DNA of 46,214 nt, from positions 1 through 46,214 of IMG/VR virus record IMGVR_UViG_3300046001_006201; one strand, 5' to 3'. The stretch comes from a virus. Shown here piece after piece: positions 39,635-46,214 of the stretch. A program made the position numbers and the translations under genes. The notes below the pieces were generated by a model, which was given only the letters and a program-made list of their open reading frames with translations, did no database searches and was not told the origin of the DNA. Each line of letters starts with the position of its first letter. Positions within the stretch are counted from its first letter, which is position 1.

Positions 39635-40090
39635 ATGAGACTACTGTTGAGTTGGGTTGGAAGTTGTGATCTTGAAAAATTAGGTCACGCAGGTCCAATT
39701 TTTGATATCATACGAGATTGTGAAATAGAGAAAGCAATATTCTTATTTGATCATAAGAGATCCAAGAAATTGATAGAATCTGGTAGGTTTGCACCCAATC
39801 TGAAAAAGAATTACCCAAAAGTACATATGTACACGAAGAGAGCATATATCGACAATCCAAGTGACTTAGATTCCATTTATGAAGTAACTCAAGGATTGTT
39901 AAAATGTCATTATAAGAGTGATGTATATGTTAATCTTTCTTCGGGATCTGGCTGTATGTGTGCAGCTTGGGTACTTGCGATTGAGAGGATTTGTAAAGAT
40001 AAAATTCCAACACTCATCGAGACTTCTACTAGAAATGGAACTCGAATAATGAAATCCCCATTTAAGGTGAATACAAATACAGTACAATAA
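39635..40090 (+). CDS. Stand-alone CARF / RtcR-sensor-like Rossmann domain protein
   Basis: The 151-residue protein resembles the sensor domain at the N-terminus of RtcR-type sigma54 regulators and other CARF proteins: LLLSWVGSCDL (4-13), GPIFDII (20-26), KAIFLFD, DNPSDLDSIYEVTQGLL, and VNLSSGSGCMCAAWVLA (99-115), the position of the CARF 'N.TGGTK.M' loop, then LIETSTRNGTRIMKSPF. CARF domains bind cyclic oligoadenylates or related RNA-end signals; some are ring nucleases that destroy them. No effector or DNA-binding domain is attached, so it may sequester or degrade a defence signal (inference). GGAGG precedes the ATG. Confidence 0.55.
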   Translation: MRLLLSWVGSCDLEKLGHAGPIFDIIRDCEIEKAIFLFDHKRSKKLIESGRFAPNLKKNYPKVHMYTKRAYIDNPSDLDSIYEVTQGLLKCHYKSDVYVNLSSGSGCMCAAWVLAIERICKDKIPTLIETSTRNGTRIMKSPFKVNTNTVQ

Positions 40091-40095
40091 TATAA

Positions 40096-40134
40096 ATAAA
40101 TCCCCGGTAGATTAAGTTCTACCGGGGATTTATT
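40096..40134. terminator. Bidirectional terminator between convergent genes
   Basis: AAATCCCCGGTAGA pairs perfectly with TCTACCGGGGATTT around TTAAGT; T-rich tails occur on both strands. Confidence 0.9.
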
Positions 40135-40829
40135 TAGTAATCTATGAATTGCTTATTCGATGTTGGGTGTGTATGTTTATCTGGATTAGGTGGGACGTAT
40201 AAAGTATATATGTCATCAGGTATTGTAAAATTACCTTCAACTAATTCATTTGGTACAAATAACATATTTGCATCTGAACACCCAATTAATTGATAATTTT
40301 TTTCTTTAGATAATTTTAATAATGCATCGAAACTTCCACCAAAATATTGGTCACACTCAGTTATAATCAAATCGGGATCATATACAACAACTTTACTTTC
40401 TCCGGGTGGTATAAATAAGTTATATTCAATCATTAATAGTCTTGGTTTATATTTTTCATTTAATGCTTTCCAGATCCATAAATCATTATAATCAACATCA
40501 ATGACCAACAAATCAAATATTTCAGGTACATTATATAACTCAAATAATTCATTAATATTTTCAGCAGTTATTTTATGAATTTTTACGTCGGTATTTTTTT
40601 GTTTATCATAAAATGTAGTTGGACTTACATCCATCCACAAACCATTCCAACCATGATATTTTTTCAAAAATGTTGTATTATCGTATAGTTCCTCAATATC
40701 AGTAAAACCAAATTCAACATAATATTTGTTAGTGGTTCCAATTTGATTAAATATATTTTCAAGTAAACCTGAGAATATATTTTTTTCAGGATAATCAACC
40801 TCTATAAAATCATTAATATTTGATATCAT
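40134..40829 (-). CDS. FkbM-like methyltransferase family protein
   Basis: The 231-residue protein has NKYYVEFGFTD (SAM-motif-I position), GWNGLWMDVSP, EIFDLLVIDVDYNDLWIWKAL (acidic motif), RLLMIEYNLFIPPGESKV and CDQYFGGSFDALLKL. These match a phage and bacterial group annotated as FkbM-like, which O-methylate sugars or other small molecules. It keeps acidic residues that its paralogue at 38061 has lost. It is co-oriented with, and 34 bases after, the RNR gene, but no functional link is evident. A sugar substrate would fit the glycan genes elsewhere in the window. Confidence 0.6.
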   Translation of the reverse strand: MISNINDFIEVDYPEKNIFSGLLENIFNQIGTTNKYYVEFGFTDIEELYDNTTFLKKYHGWNGLWMDVSPTTFYDKQKNTDVKIHKITAENINELFELYNVPEIFDLLVIDVDYNDLWIWKALNEKYKPRLLMIEYNLFIPPGESKVVVYDPDLIITECDQYFGGSFDALLKLSKEKNYQLIGCSDANMLFVPNELVEGNFTIPDDIYTLYVPPNPDKHTHPTSNKQFIDY

Positions 40830-40863
40830 TTTAAACCCTTTATGCAGATGTGTTTAACTTATT

Positions 40864-42852
40864 TTAAATTGTACACTTATCACCATCACAGAACTTTTCA
40901 ATAATATCCTGAGTTTGTTTAAAATCAAAATTAATTGGTTTTATTTTTTTGCTCATTTCTTCAAACTGTTCTACTGTAATAGTTTCATATGGAGCTTGTA
41001 CATATCCGTGTTCTGATAATGGTAAGAAGGATACAGTTTTAAATTGGTCTTCATACATTTCAATTACATTTTTAAGATATTCAGATTCATCTTTTGTGAA
41101 TGTAACAGTTTGTGAAACTGAGTTATCCGACCAAAGAGATTGAATTTTAGACCCTAGTTGCATTTGTTCCCATACCGACACATCAGATTTACCCTTATAA
41201 AAGTTTTCAGCTTTTACAGGTACTTCAAATACAATTGAACGATCACCGTATGCGGAAACTTCCCAATTGTAACCAGCATTCTTAACAGCTTGAACTAACT
41301 GTGTATTAGTTTCTTCAATACGAATACGTCTAATATAATATTCAGAATGTTCAAAGTGAATTCCGGGTGTTGCACCCATAAGTAATGATGTACTACCTGC
41401 TGGCTTTACGGTACTGAGTTTAATACTACGTTGAATACAAAGCCAGTCTGAATATTTTTTATCAAGATTTCTTAAGTATTTATAACCATGATCACACCAC
41501 TTGAAGTATTCTGTGGCACCATGCTTTTGAATAGCTTGTACAATACCAGATTGTGAAATACCAATTCTTCTATTTTTAAGAATTTTAGAATTTGTGGTGG
41601 GTAAATGTGTGGGAACTAGTGTAACAGTTTTACAATACAAAAATGCATATTTAATACTTCGTTTAAAATCTTCAAATGAATCATGTCGTGCTGGAAATAC
41701 ATCACTGATATTACAAAGTTCTTCAGATTCTAAACTAATTTCACCACAAGGATTTAAGAGTGTAGCTTTACCATCAATACCCTCTTGATAACCATCTTTC
41801 ATACGACCATAATTTTGCATACGGTGTTTGTATAAAATTCCGGGTTCACCAGACTTTTTAATTGTATCTATAATTTCAGTATAATCCATACCATCTTCAG
41901 CATAAATTGAATTATTACTTGCCCACCTATGTGACATTAATTCTTCTGAATATAAGTCTGGATCTTTTAATGAAATGTATTCCTTATCGTCATAATTACC
42001 AAAAGCGATTTGTGCGGTTCTTCTTTTTCCACCAGCTACAACACACACACCAACAACATTCATAATATCAACAATATCACTTGATGTAATATTATTATCA
42101 ACTCTACCAGCCATTAATTTCTGAATTTTTTCAATACAATCAATCAATGGTTGTGGACCGGGAGCAATACCACCTGATGTTACAATTGGTGAACCAGTTG
42201 GTCGAATTTGAGAATAATCAATTGTTGTAGGAAGGTGTTCTTTGCCTACATATGACTCTAGAACCACACGTAGGACTTCACACCACCCTTCACGCGAGTC
42301 TTCTACAACAAATGGTTTATCAGTGGTTTTAGGTTTTACGAATCGAAACTTACCAGCACCTTCGGTGTCAAACCCTACGCCGACTCCGCACATTGAAACG
42401 TCCATCATAAATACATATGGGTCAGAAAAATTAGTACTATTTGTTGAAACTGCAGAGCAATTGAATAACCCCATAGATCCACGTTTAAATACAACATCAC
42501 CCATATTCGCTAATCCGCGACCGGGGGGAATAAATTTAAAATTAAACATTCGTGTATACATTTCTTGAGCAGACTTTTGCGCTTTATGTGCAGCCCAAAG
42601 AAGACGTAAATTCTTACAATGATTTAATTGAATTGTATAACATGCTTCTACAACACGCTTTACAGTTTCCCACCATTCTTCAGTTCTATCTTCACCTTCA
42701 ACTCTAGCAGCATAAGTTCTTTTATAAGTTAATTTACCGAGTGGACCCCATTCTGGTTCTACACCCTCGTATTCTTTAATAAAATTTTCACTTAACTTAA
42801 AACGTTCTTTAATAGGGTAAATCCAATTTTCCATATTATCTTTAACACTCAT
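40864..42852 (-). CDS. nrdJ: Ribonucleotide reductase, class II (adenosylcobalamin-dependent)
   Basis: The 662-residue protein is like the monomeric B12-dependent ribonucleoside-triphosphate reductases. It has FIPPGRGLANMG, GLFNCSAVS with the first active-site Cys, MCGVGVGFDTEG, LLNPCGEISLESEELCN with the catalytic Cys and Glu, VKPAGSTSLLMGATPGIHFEHS, and the C-terminal redox pair in FCDGDKCTI. It reduces ribonucleotides to deoxyribonucleotides for phage DNA synthesis, needing cobalamin from the host but neither a small subunit nor oxygen. No NrdA/NrdB pair and no intein is visible. It has a sigma70 promoter and a leader of about 100 bases. Confidence 0.9.
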   Translation of the reverse strand: MSVKDNMENWIYPIKERFKLSENFIKEYEGVEPEWGPLGKLTYKRTYAARVEGEDRTEEWWETVKRVVEACYTIQLNHCKNLRLLWAAHKAQKSAQEMYTRMFNFKFIPPGRGLANMGDVVFKRGSMGLFNCSAVSTNSTNFSDPYVFMMDVSMCGVGVGFDTEGAGKFRFVKPKTTDKPFVVEDSREGWCEVLRVVLESYVGKEHLPTTIDYSQIRPTGSPIVTSGGIAPGPQPLIDCIEKIQKLMAGRVDNNITSSDIVDIMNVVGVCVVAGGKRRTAQIAFGNYDDKEYISLKDPDLYSEELMSHRWASNNSIYAEDGMDYTEIIDTIKKSGEPGILYKHRMQNYGRMKDGYQEGIDGKATLLNPCGEISLESEELCNISDVFPARHDSFEDFKRSIKYAFLYCKTVTLVPTHLPTTNSKILKNRRIGISQSGIVQAIQKHGATEYFKWCDHGYKYLRNLDKKYSDWLCIQRSIKLSTVKPAGSTSLLMGATPGIHFEHSEYYIRRIRIEETNTQLVQAVKNAGYNWEVSAYGDRSIVFEVPVKAENFYKGKSDVSVWEQMQLGSKIQSLWSDNSVSQTVTFTKDESEYLKNVIEMYEDQFKTVSFLPLSEHGYVQAPYETITVEQFEEMSKKIKPINFDFKQTQDIIEKFCDGDKCTI

Positions 42853-42961
42853 ACAAAACTCCTTTTAAAAATATGATAACAATTTGTCTTACATGTGTCG
42901 AGGAAAATTTTGATTATAATAGGTTCTATATGACCTTTAATTTCCCGTAAGACCCATAAAA

Positions 42962-42990
42962 ATTATAGCATAGTATCGGTAAAAACGCAA
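42962..42990 (-). promoter_or_regulatory. Sigma70-like promoter of RNR gene
   Basis: On the minus strand TTGCGT (42990-42985), a 17-base spacer and TATAAT (42967-42962) stand about 110 bases before the RNR start. The leader contains AGACAAAT at 42889-42882 and AAAAGGAG before the ATG. Confidence 0.7.
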
Positions 42991-43008
42991 ATATTCACAA
43001 TGTAAAAT

Positions 43009-43044
43009 CACTATATATATTAATTATTGACTGTATAATATGTT
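43009..43044 (+). promoter_or_regulatory. Early-type element before 43.2 kb operon
   Basis: CACTATATATATTAATTATTG followed by ACTGTATAATATG; this is the best match to the conserved early element and has a TATAAT -10 box directly after it. Confidence 0.6.
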
Positions 43045-43074
43045 TAATTTTTTCCACAAAAAAGGAGTAATACA

Positions 43075-43086
43075 ATGCTTTACTAG
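43075..43086 (+). other. Mini-ORF (MLY) with strong ribosome-binding site
   Basis: AAAAAAGGAGTAATACA precedes ATG CTT TAC TAG. The three-codon frame lies 85 bases before the 236-residue gene. With the five-codon frame at 39594 it suggests regulatory minimal ORFs or decoy ribosome sites. The rest of the 318-base space before 43171 holds the RNR promoter and the early element; no other gene is visible. Confidence 0.35.
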
Positions 43087-43170
43087 AAATTAATTCTCAA
43101 CAAGGAAACTACTGGAATAGAAAAACACTTCAAAATAATTTTTACTTATTCTTAAAAAGGAAAACGTTTA

Positions 43171-43881
43171 ATGAGCAATCATAGTTACATCATGAACCGG
43201 AATGAAAAACTTAGCAATCTCAAGTCCCGTGTGTTCGGGAAACAGCAGCTTAACAAGAATCGAATAATGGTAGACGAATTCATTCGCCGTGACGGTCATG
43301 CTCTTCCACTGGATAGGGTTGAATATGACCTTCTTTCTCAGATGAAGAATTCAACCACATATACGAAAGTAAATGTTCTCGCAAATACGAATGTGAAGCG
43401 AATAAATCGTATTGCATTCTATTGTGGACTCCGAACTGTCATCAAGTTTGATTTCAATCAGGACAATTGGGTGTGCATTCCGATTGATGAAAACTTCATG
43501 ATTGAGAATGAATACGAAATTCATTTTCAATCTAATGTGTCTGAAATTATTCAAGCTGCTGTTGAACTGGAATATGTGTACAAGGCTAAGGTCGCCAAGT
43601 TTGATGATGACCAATTGATGCGGGAATATGAAAAGAAAACCCACGGTGGCGTTATTAGTGCATTGAATGAGATTGGAAACTCATTCACCGAACAAATCAA
43701 GATTAACAAAAACATTCATGATATCATCACAAACTTTGAAACGGTTATCCTTCAACTGAGTAAGATGGATATCATGTGTGATACCATGAAGTCATTGGTT
43801 AATAATAAATTCAATGATAATGTGAAAAACTGCGATATTGTATCCTATGTTCTTCGTAAGAAGACTAATTGTAAGGTATAG
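43171..43881 (+). CDS. Orphan protein, early-type promoter, 236 aa
   Basis: The 236-residue, mostly basic protein starts MSNHSYIMNRNEKLSNLKSR and has RINRIAFYCGLRTVIKFDF, NWVCIPI and NEYEIHFQ in the middle, then a helical C-terminus (EIGNSFTEQIKINKNIHDI). The middle loosely matches the 272-residue protein at 36217. Codon and base use is more GC-rich than in the late genes. It is the first gene of a two-gene unit ending at a strong terminator. A nucleic-acid-binding role is possible but not shown. Confidence 0.55.
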   Translation: MSNHSYIMNRNEKLSNLKSRVFGKQQLNKNRIMVDEFIRRDGHALPLDRVEYDLLSQMKNSTTYTKVNVLANTNVKRINRIAFYCGLRTVIKFDFNQDNWVCIPIDENFMIENEYEIHFQSNVSEIIQAAVELEYVYKAKVAKFDDDQLMREYEKKTHGGVISALNEIGNSFTEQIKINKNIHDIITNFETVILQLSKMDIMCDTMKSLVNNKFNDNVKNCDIVSYVLRKKTNCKV

Positions 43882-43888
43882 AATAATC

Positions 43889-44290
43889 ATGTATGATAAC
43901 AATATTGTAAGCGACAATGTACAATTGTGTTTGGTAAGTAATTGGAAGCACGTTTTGTCATTTAACGTATATCTAACACCGGGATTGTTTAGGATATATC
44001 ACATCGATGTCGATCCAACTCAGTTGGAATTTGTTGATGGTCTTACACCGGGAAGTAGATTGGCACCGGAATCTGTTATAAACGACCTTGTTTATACGGA
44101 ACCGGTTAAAATATATTTATCCGATGTATACTACCAACTCAGCGAAGAAAAAATTATTATTCGCTGTACGGTTGTTCCTGAAAAGGAAACCATCGTGAAG
44201 TCTGAGTTGATCGTAATTGGTAATGAAATCATCAATGAATTGATCGACTCTGGTTTTACAACTGAATCTGGTACTCCATACTTCTACTAA
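43889..44290 (+). CDS. Orphan beta-rich protein, 133 aa
   Basis: The 133-residue protein starts MYDNNIVSDNVQLCLVSNW at 43889; an in-frame start at 43838 would overlap the previous gene by 44 bases and is less likely. The sequence alternates strands (KVLSFNVYL-like, FRIYHIDVD, IIIRCTVVPEKE) and contains PGSRLAPES. It lies 7 bases after the upstream gene, with a weak ribosome-binding site, suggesting coupling. The function is unknown. Confidence 0.55.
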   Translation: MYDNNIVSDNVQLCLVSNWKHVLSFNVYLTPGLFRIYHIDVDPTQLEFVDGLTPGSRLAPESVINDLVYTEPVKIYLSDVYYQLSEEKIIIRCTVVPEKETIVKSELIVIGNEIINELIDSGFTTESGTPYFY

Positions 44291-44335
44291 AAAATATGGG
44301 GGGAATTCGTTCCCCCCATATTTTCTTTTTTTATT
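44291..44335 (+). terminator. Very strong terminator with TTCG tetraloop
   Basis: AAAATATGGGGGGAA pairs perfectly with TTCCCCCCATATTTT around TTCG, an especially stable loop, followed by CTTTTTTT. Confidence 0.95.
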
Positions 44336-44369
44336 AATTAATGTTATAATAGTGAAAAAGGATTTTAAC

Positions 44370-45323
44370 GTGAAAACTATATTTGTCGAAAATTTTGAAG
44401 ACCAAGCAAAGAAAAAATTAGTATACTATTTAAATAGCTATTCACCCGAAAAAGTATTATTAATATTTGATCATGGACTTGGTGACCTTATTGAATTCAT
44501 GAATATATATGAAACTTTGAAGAAAGATTTTCCAAAATGGGATTTCTATATTGGTCATCACCCATCATTGGATTATGAATATCTATCAAATAAAATATAT
44601 AAGATAAAAGAAGTTAATCCAAATTATATGATCCCATATCAGAAAAGTGTTGTTCAAATTGTGAATAATGTATTTAATCGATATGATAAGGATGAGTTTT
44701 CAAATACATTTAAAATTGTATGTGTTATTAATTTTAAAGATTATAGACATCCGATTTTAAATACTTCTATTAAAATAAATCGTTCTAAAAATGATGTTTG
44801 TAAAGTATTAGAAATTGGCTATGATGATAACAAAGTTTTAGAACAATATGTGTCACCATTTAAAACAAAATTAAATAATGAAAATTCAAAACGAGTTATG
44901 TTTCACGTTGGTGGTCACACAGATAAGTCAACTAAAAATCCATCAGATAATGATATGAAATTAATTTGGAATGAAATTGTTGAGGCTGGTTATGAACCGT
45001 TTGATGTTCATATGAATCACACTTCAACTATAGTTGGATGTGATATTCCATTACCAGATTATATTTCACCTGAGCAAACTATTAGGCACACCAAAGGTAG
45101 TTTAAAACTTTTAGTTGATACTATACTAACATGTAAATATGCAATTGGTGTTGCATCAGGTCCAATTTTATTAGCAAACACAATCTTAGGTAATAATAAT
45201 TGTATTGGACTGGAAAGTCATTTTAAGTTTACTGATTATATTACTTATAATTGTCCAGAGAGTATTTGTATACAACCCTATAAACCCAATAGTATTTATA
45301 ACTGGTTAAAGCAACAGGATTAA
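44370..45323 (+). CDS. GT9/heptosyltransferase-like protein, paralogue 2
   Basis: The protein of about 317 residues is the paralogue of the gene at 27012: KLVYYLNSYSPEKVLLIFDHGLGDLIEF at the start (donor/acceptor loop of GT9 type), RVMFHVGGHTDKST in the middle and CKYAIGVASGPILLAN near the end. A GTG at 44370, seven bases after AAGGA, is the likely start; another GTG at 44352 is in frame. It is directly followed by a cytidylyltransferase gene, suggesting that an activated sugar is made and used locally. The acceptor is unknown. Confidence 0.6.
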   Translation: MKTIFVENFEDQAKKKLVYYLNSYSPEKVLLIFDHGLGDLIEFMNIYETLKKDFPKWDFYIGHHPSLDYEYLSNKIYKIKEVNPNYMIPYQKSVVQIVNNVFNRYDKDEFSNTFKIVCVINFKDYRHPILNTSIKINRSKNDVCKVLEIGYDDNKVLEQYVSPFKTKLNNENSKRVMFHVGGHTDKSTKNPSDNDMKLIWNEIVEAGYEPFDVHMNHTSTIVGCDIPLPDYISPEQTIRHTKGSLKLLVDTILTCKYAIGVASGPILLANTILGNNNCIGLESHFKFTDYITYNCPESICIQPYKPNSIYNWLKQQD

Positions 45324-45330
45324 TAATATT

Positions 45331-45927
45331 ATGAATAAAACAAAAGATTCAATAATTGAAAATAAAATTTTACCAGCTTCTTATATTGCAGAACTAGTTC
45401 GTGAGTTTGAAGAAATTCCATCGTATATGGGTAAGAGTGCTGTATTGGGAGGGTGCTATGATTGTCTACATCCGGGGCACCTAGATATGATTTCTCGTGC
45501 ATATGGATATGAATTTGAAGATGGTACATATATTGATACTATTATCATAGCATTAAATTCAGATGTATCAGTTAAGATTTTAAAAGGTCCAAATAGACCA
45601 ATTATAACTCAAGATGACCGAGCATTTAATTTAGCTAGTTTACAGTATGTTCATTATGTAACTATATTTGATGAACCTGTTATTGATAATGTATTAAAGA
45701 CAATTAAACCGAATTATTTTATTAAATCTGATCAGTATTCATATGACATTATGACGGATACTGAAAAACAAATATTTAAAGATTATAGTATAACACCATT
45801 ATTTTTACCGTTCTATAATGAGTACTCTACAACTCATCTTATAAACCAAGTGGAAGCTAATTTGAAAGGTCTTAAATGCATATGTGCGGAAAGACTAAGT
45901 ACAAATGGACATAAACAGAATACATAA
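45331..45927 (+). CDS. Cytidylyltransferase (RfaE/HldE-C or TagD-like)
   Basis: The 198-residue protein is a nucleotidyltransferase of the RfaE-domain-2/GCT type: LGGCYDCLHPGHLDMI holds the HxGH motif (H47 and H50 region), IIALNSDVSVKILKGP.RP.I follows as in HldE, then DDRAFNLASLQYV, IFDEP and PNYFIKSDQY. Such enzymes join CTP or ATP to a sugar or polyol phosphate. The C-terminal 25 residues extend beyond the family. It follows a GT9-like gene by 7 bases, in line with a short sugar-nucleotide pathway. The exact substrate is unknown. Confidence 0.75.
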   Translation: MNKTKDSIIENKILPASYIAELVREFEEIPSYMGKSAVLGGCYDCLHPGHLDMISRAYGYEFEDGTYIDTIIIALNSDVSVKILKGPNRPIITQDDRAFNLASLQYVHYVTIFDEPVIDNVLKTIKPNYFIKSDQYSYDIMTDTEKQIFKDYSITPLFLPFYNEYSTTHLINQVEANLKGLKCICAERLSTNGHKQNT

Positions 45928-46084
45928 TTTAAAAAAGCATAACAGAATACAAAAACTAGCACCAAAACGATATCGAGTTTGGTGCTTTTATTGTGATGGA
46001 GCATTGGTAGCCGAAGGTGAAAGATGTTTTAATTGTAATAAGTATCATTTTAAGAACAGGCACTTTAAATTTAAAAAGGATTAA
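45905..46084 (+). CDS. Small zinc-ribbon protein
   Basis: The 59-residue basic frame overlaps the end of the cytidylyltransferase gene by 23 bases. It contains WCFYCDGALVAEGERCFNC, a C-x2-C...C-x2-C zinc ribbon, with Lys/Arg-rich flanks (KKHNRIQKLAPKRYR, KNRHFKFKKD). GGAAAG lies 11 bases before the ATG. It probably binds zinc and perhaps nucleic acid or protein; no named family is recognised. Confidence 0.6.
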   Translation: MDINRIHNLKKHNRIQKLAPKRYRVWCFYCDGALVAEGERCFNCNKYHFKNRHFKFKKD

Positions 46085-46087
46085 ACC

Positions 46088-46214
46088 ATGAATAAGCTAT
46101 ATGAAAAACAAAGAAAACGAATTCCTGTTATATCTTTTTCATTAGATTCAAATACAAATATTTTTTCATCTTTACAATTTGATATAGATGAAAATAAATT
46201 TTTAATGAATTCCT
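46088..46214 (+). CDS. Partial gene at right edge, unknown
   Basis: ATG 46088 follows AAAAAGGATTAAACC and the frame stays open to the end of the window (42 codons, MNKLYEKQRKRIPVISFS and on). The visible part shows no recognisable motif. It is co-oriented with the genes before it. Confidence 0.5.
   Translation, partial: MNKLYEKQRKRIPVISFSLDSNTNIFSSLQFDIDENKFLMNS

Noticed and set aside
42853-42960. Possible cobalamin riboswitch before the class II RNR
   Set aside because: The leader is only about 100 bases and I see no B12-box or the multi-stem architecture; cobalamin riboswitches are about 200 bases.
1-46214. tRNA genes, CRISPR arrays and insertion sequences
   Set aside because: No cloverleaf with a T-arm GGTTCGA-like box, no regularly spaced direct repeats and no transposase-like or HNH/GIY-YIG homing proteins were seen by reading; a tRNAscan and repeat search would be decisive.

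Overview
This window looks like part of a large T4-superfamily myovirus genome, probably a jumbo phage. It is strongly AT-rich (judged by eye), densely packed, full of short orphan genes, and has no rRNA or tRNA that I could see. The T4-type core genes are a gp20-like portal, a gp21-like prohead protease, a gp41/DnaB-type helicase, a UvsX/RecA recombinase and a FEN/RNase H-type exonuclease. The host cannot be named. Sugar-modification genes and sigma70-like promoters suggest a Gram-negative bacterium (inference).

Layout. 1-9.7 kb (minus): a virion block with a tail fibre running off the left edge, two paralogous structural proteins, prohead protease, a repetitive scaffold-like protein, portal, three small proteins and a cupin. 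9.8-15.9 kb (minus): an acidic protein, helicase, a P-loop kinase-like protein, UvsX, two small helical proteins and a protein resembling a terminase ATPase without its Walker A motif. 15.9-20.9 kb (minus): two tandem GH9 (endoglucanase-family) proteins, separated by a decayed copy of the neighbouring gene. 21-26.4 kb (minus): an actin-fold ATPase, a small membrane protein, a PD-(D/E)XK nuclease, two probable virion proteins and the exonuclease. 26.5-30.9 kb (plus): a stand-alone LigD-type 3'-phosphoesterase domain, a GT9-like transferase, a methyltransferase, a GT-B glycosyltransferase and a PIN-PhoH fusion.

From 31 kb to the end the strands alternate often, and most genes are short orphans with their own promoters and terminators, typical of an accessory or early region. 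Recognisable genes here are an Ig-repeat virion protein (33.9-35.4 kb), two FkbM-like proteins, a stand-alone CARF/RtcR-sensor-like domain (39.6 kb), a class II (B12-dependent) ribonucleotide reductase (40.9-42.9 kb), and a second GT9-like gene followed by a cytidylyltransferase (44.4-45.9 kb).

Regulation. Three promoter-like signals recur. (i) A long conserved element, roughly ACTATATATATTAATTATTG followed by TATAA-like sequence, precedes mainly orphan genes and probably marks an early regulon. (ii) T4-late TATAAATA boxes precede virion genes and one membrane protein. (iii) The octamer GGACAAAT recurs in gene leaders and has no function I recognise. Classical sigma70 promoters precede helicase, actin-like protein and RNR. 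The most interesting leads are the CARF-like protein (possible interference with cyclic-oligonucleotide immunity), the conserved early element, the shared leader of two small membrane-protein genes, and the duplicated GH9 block.
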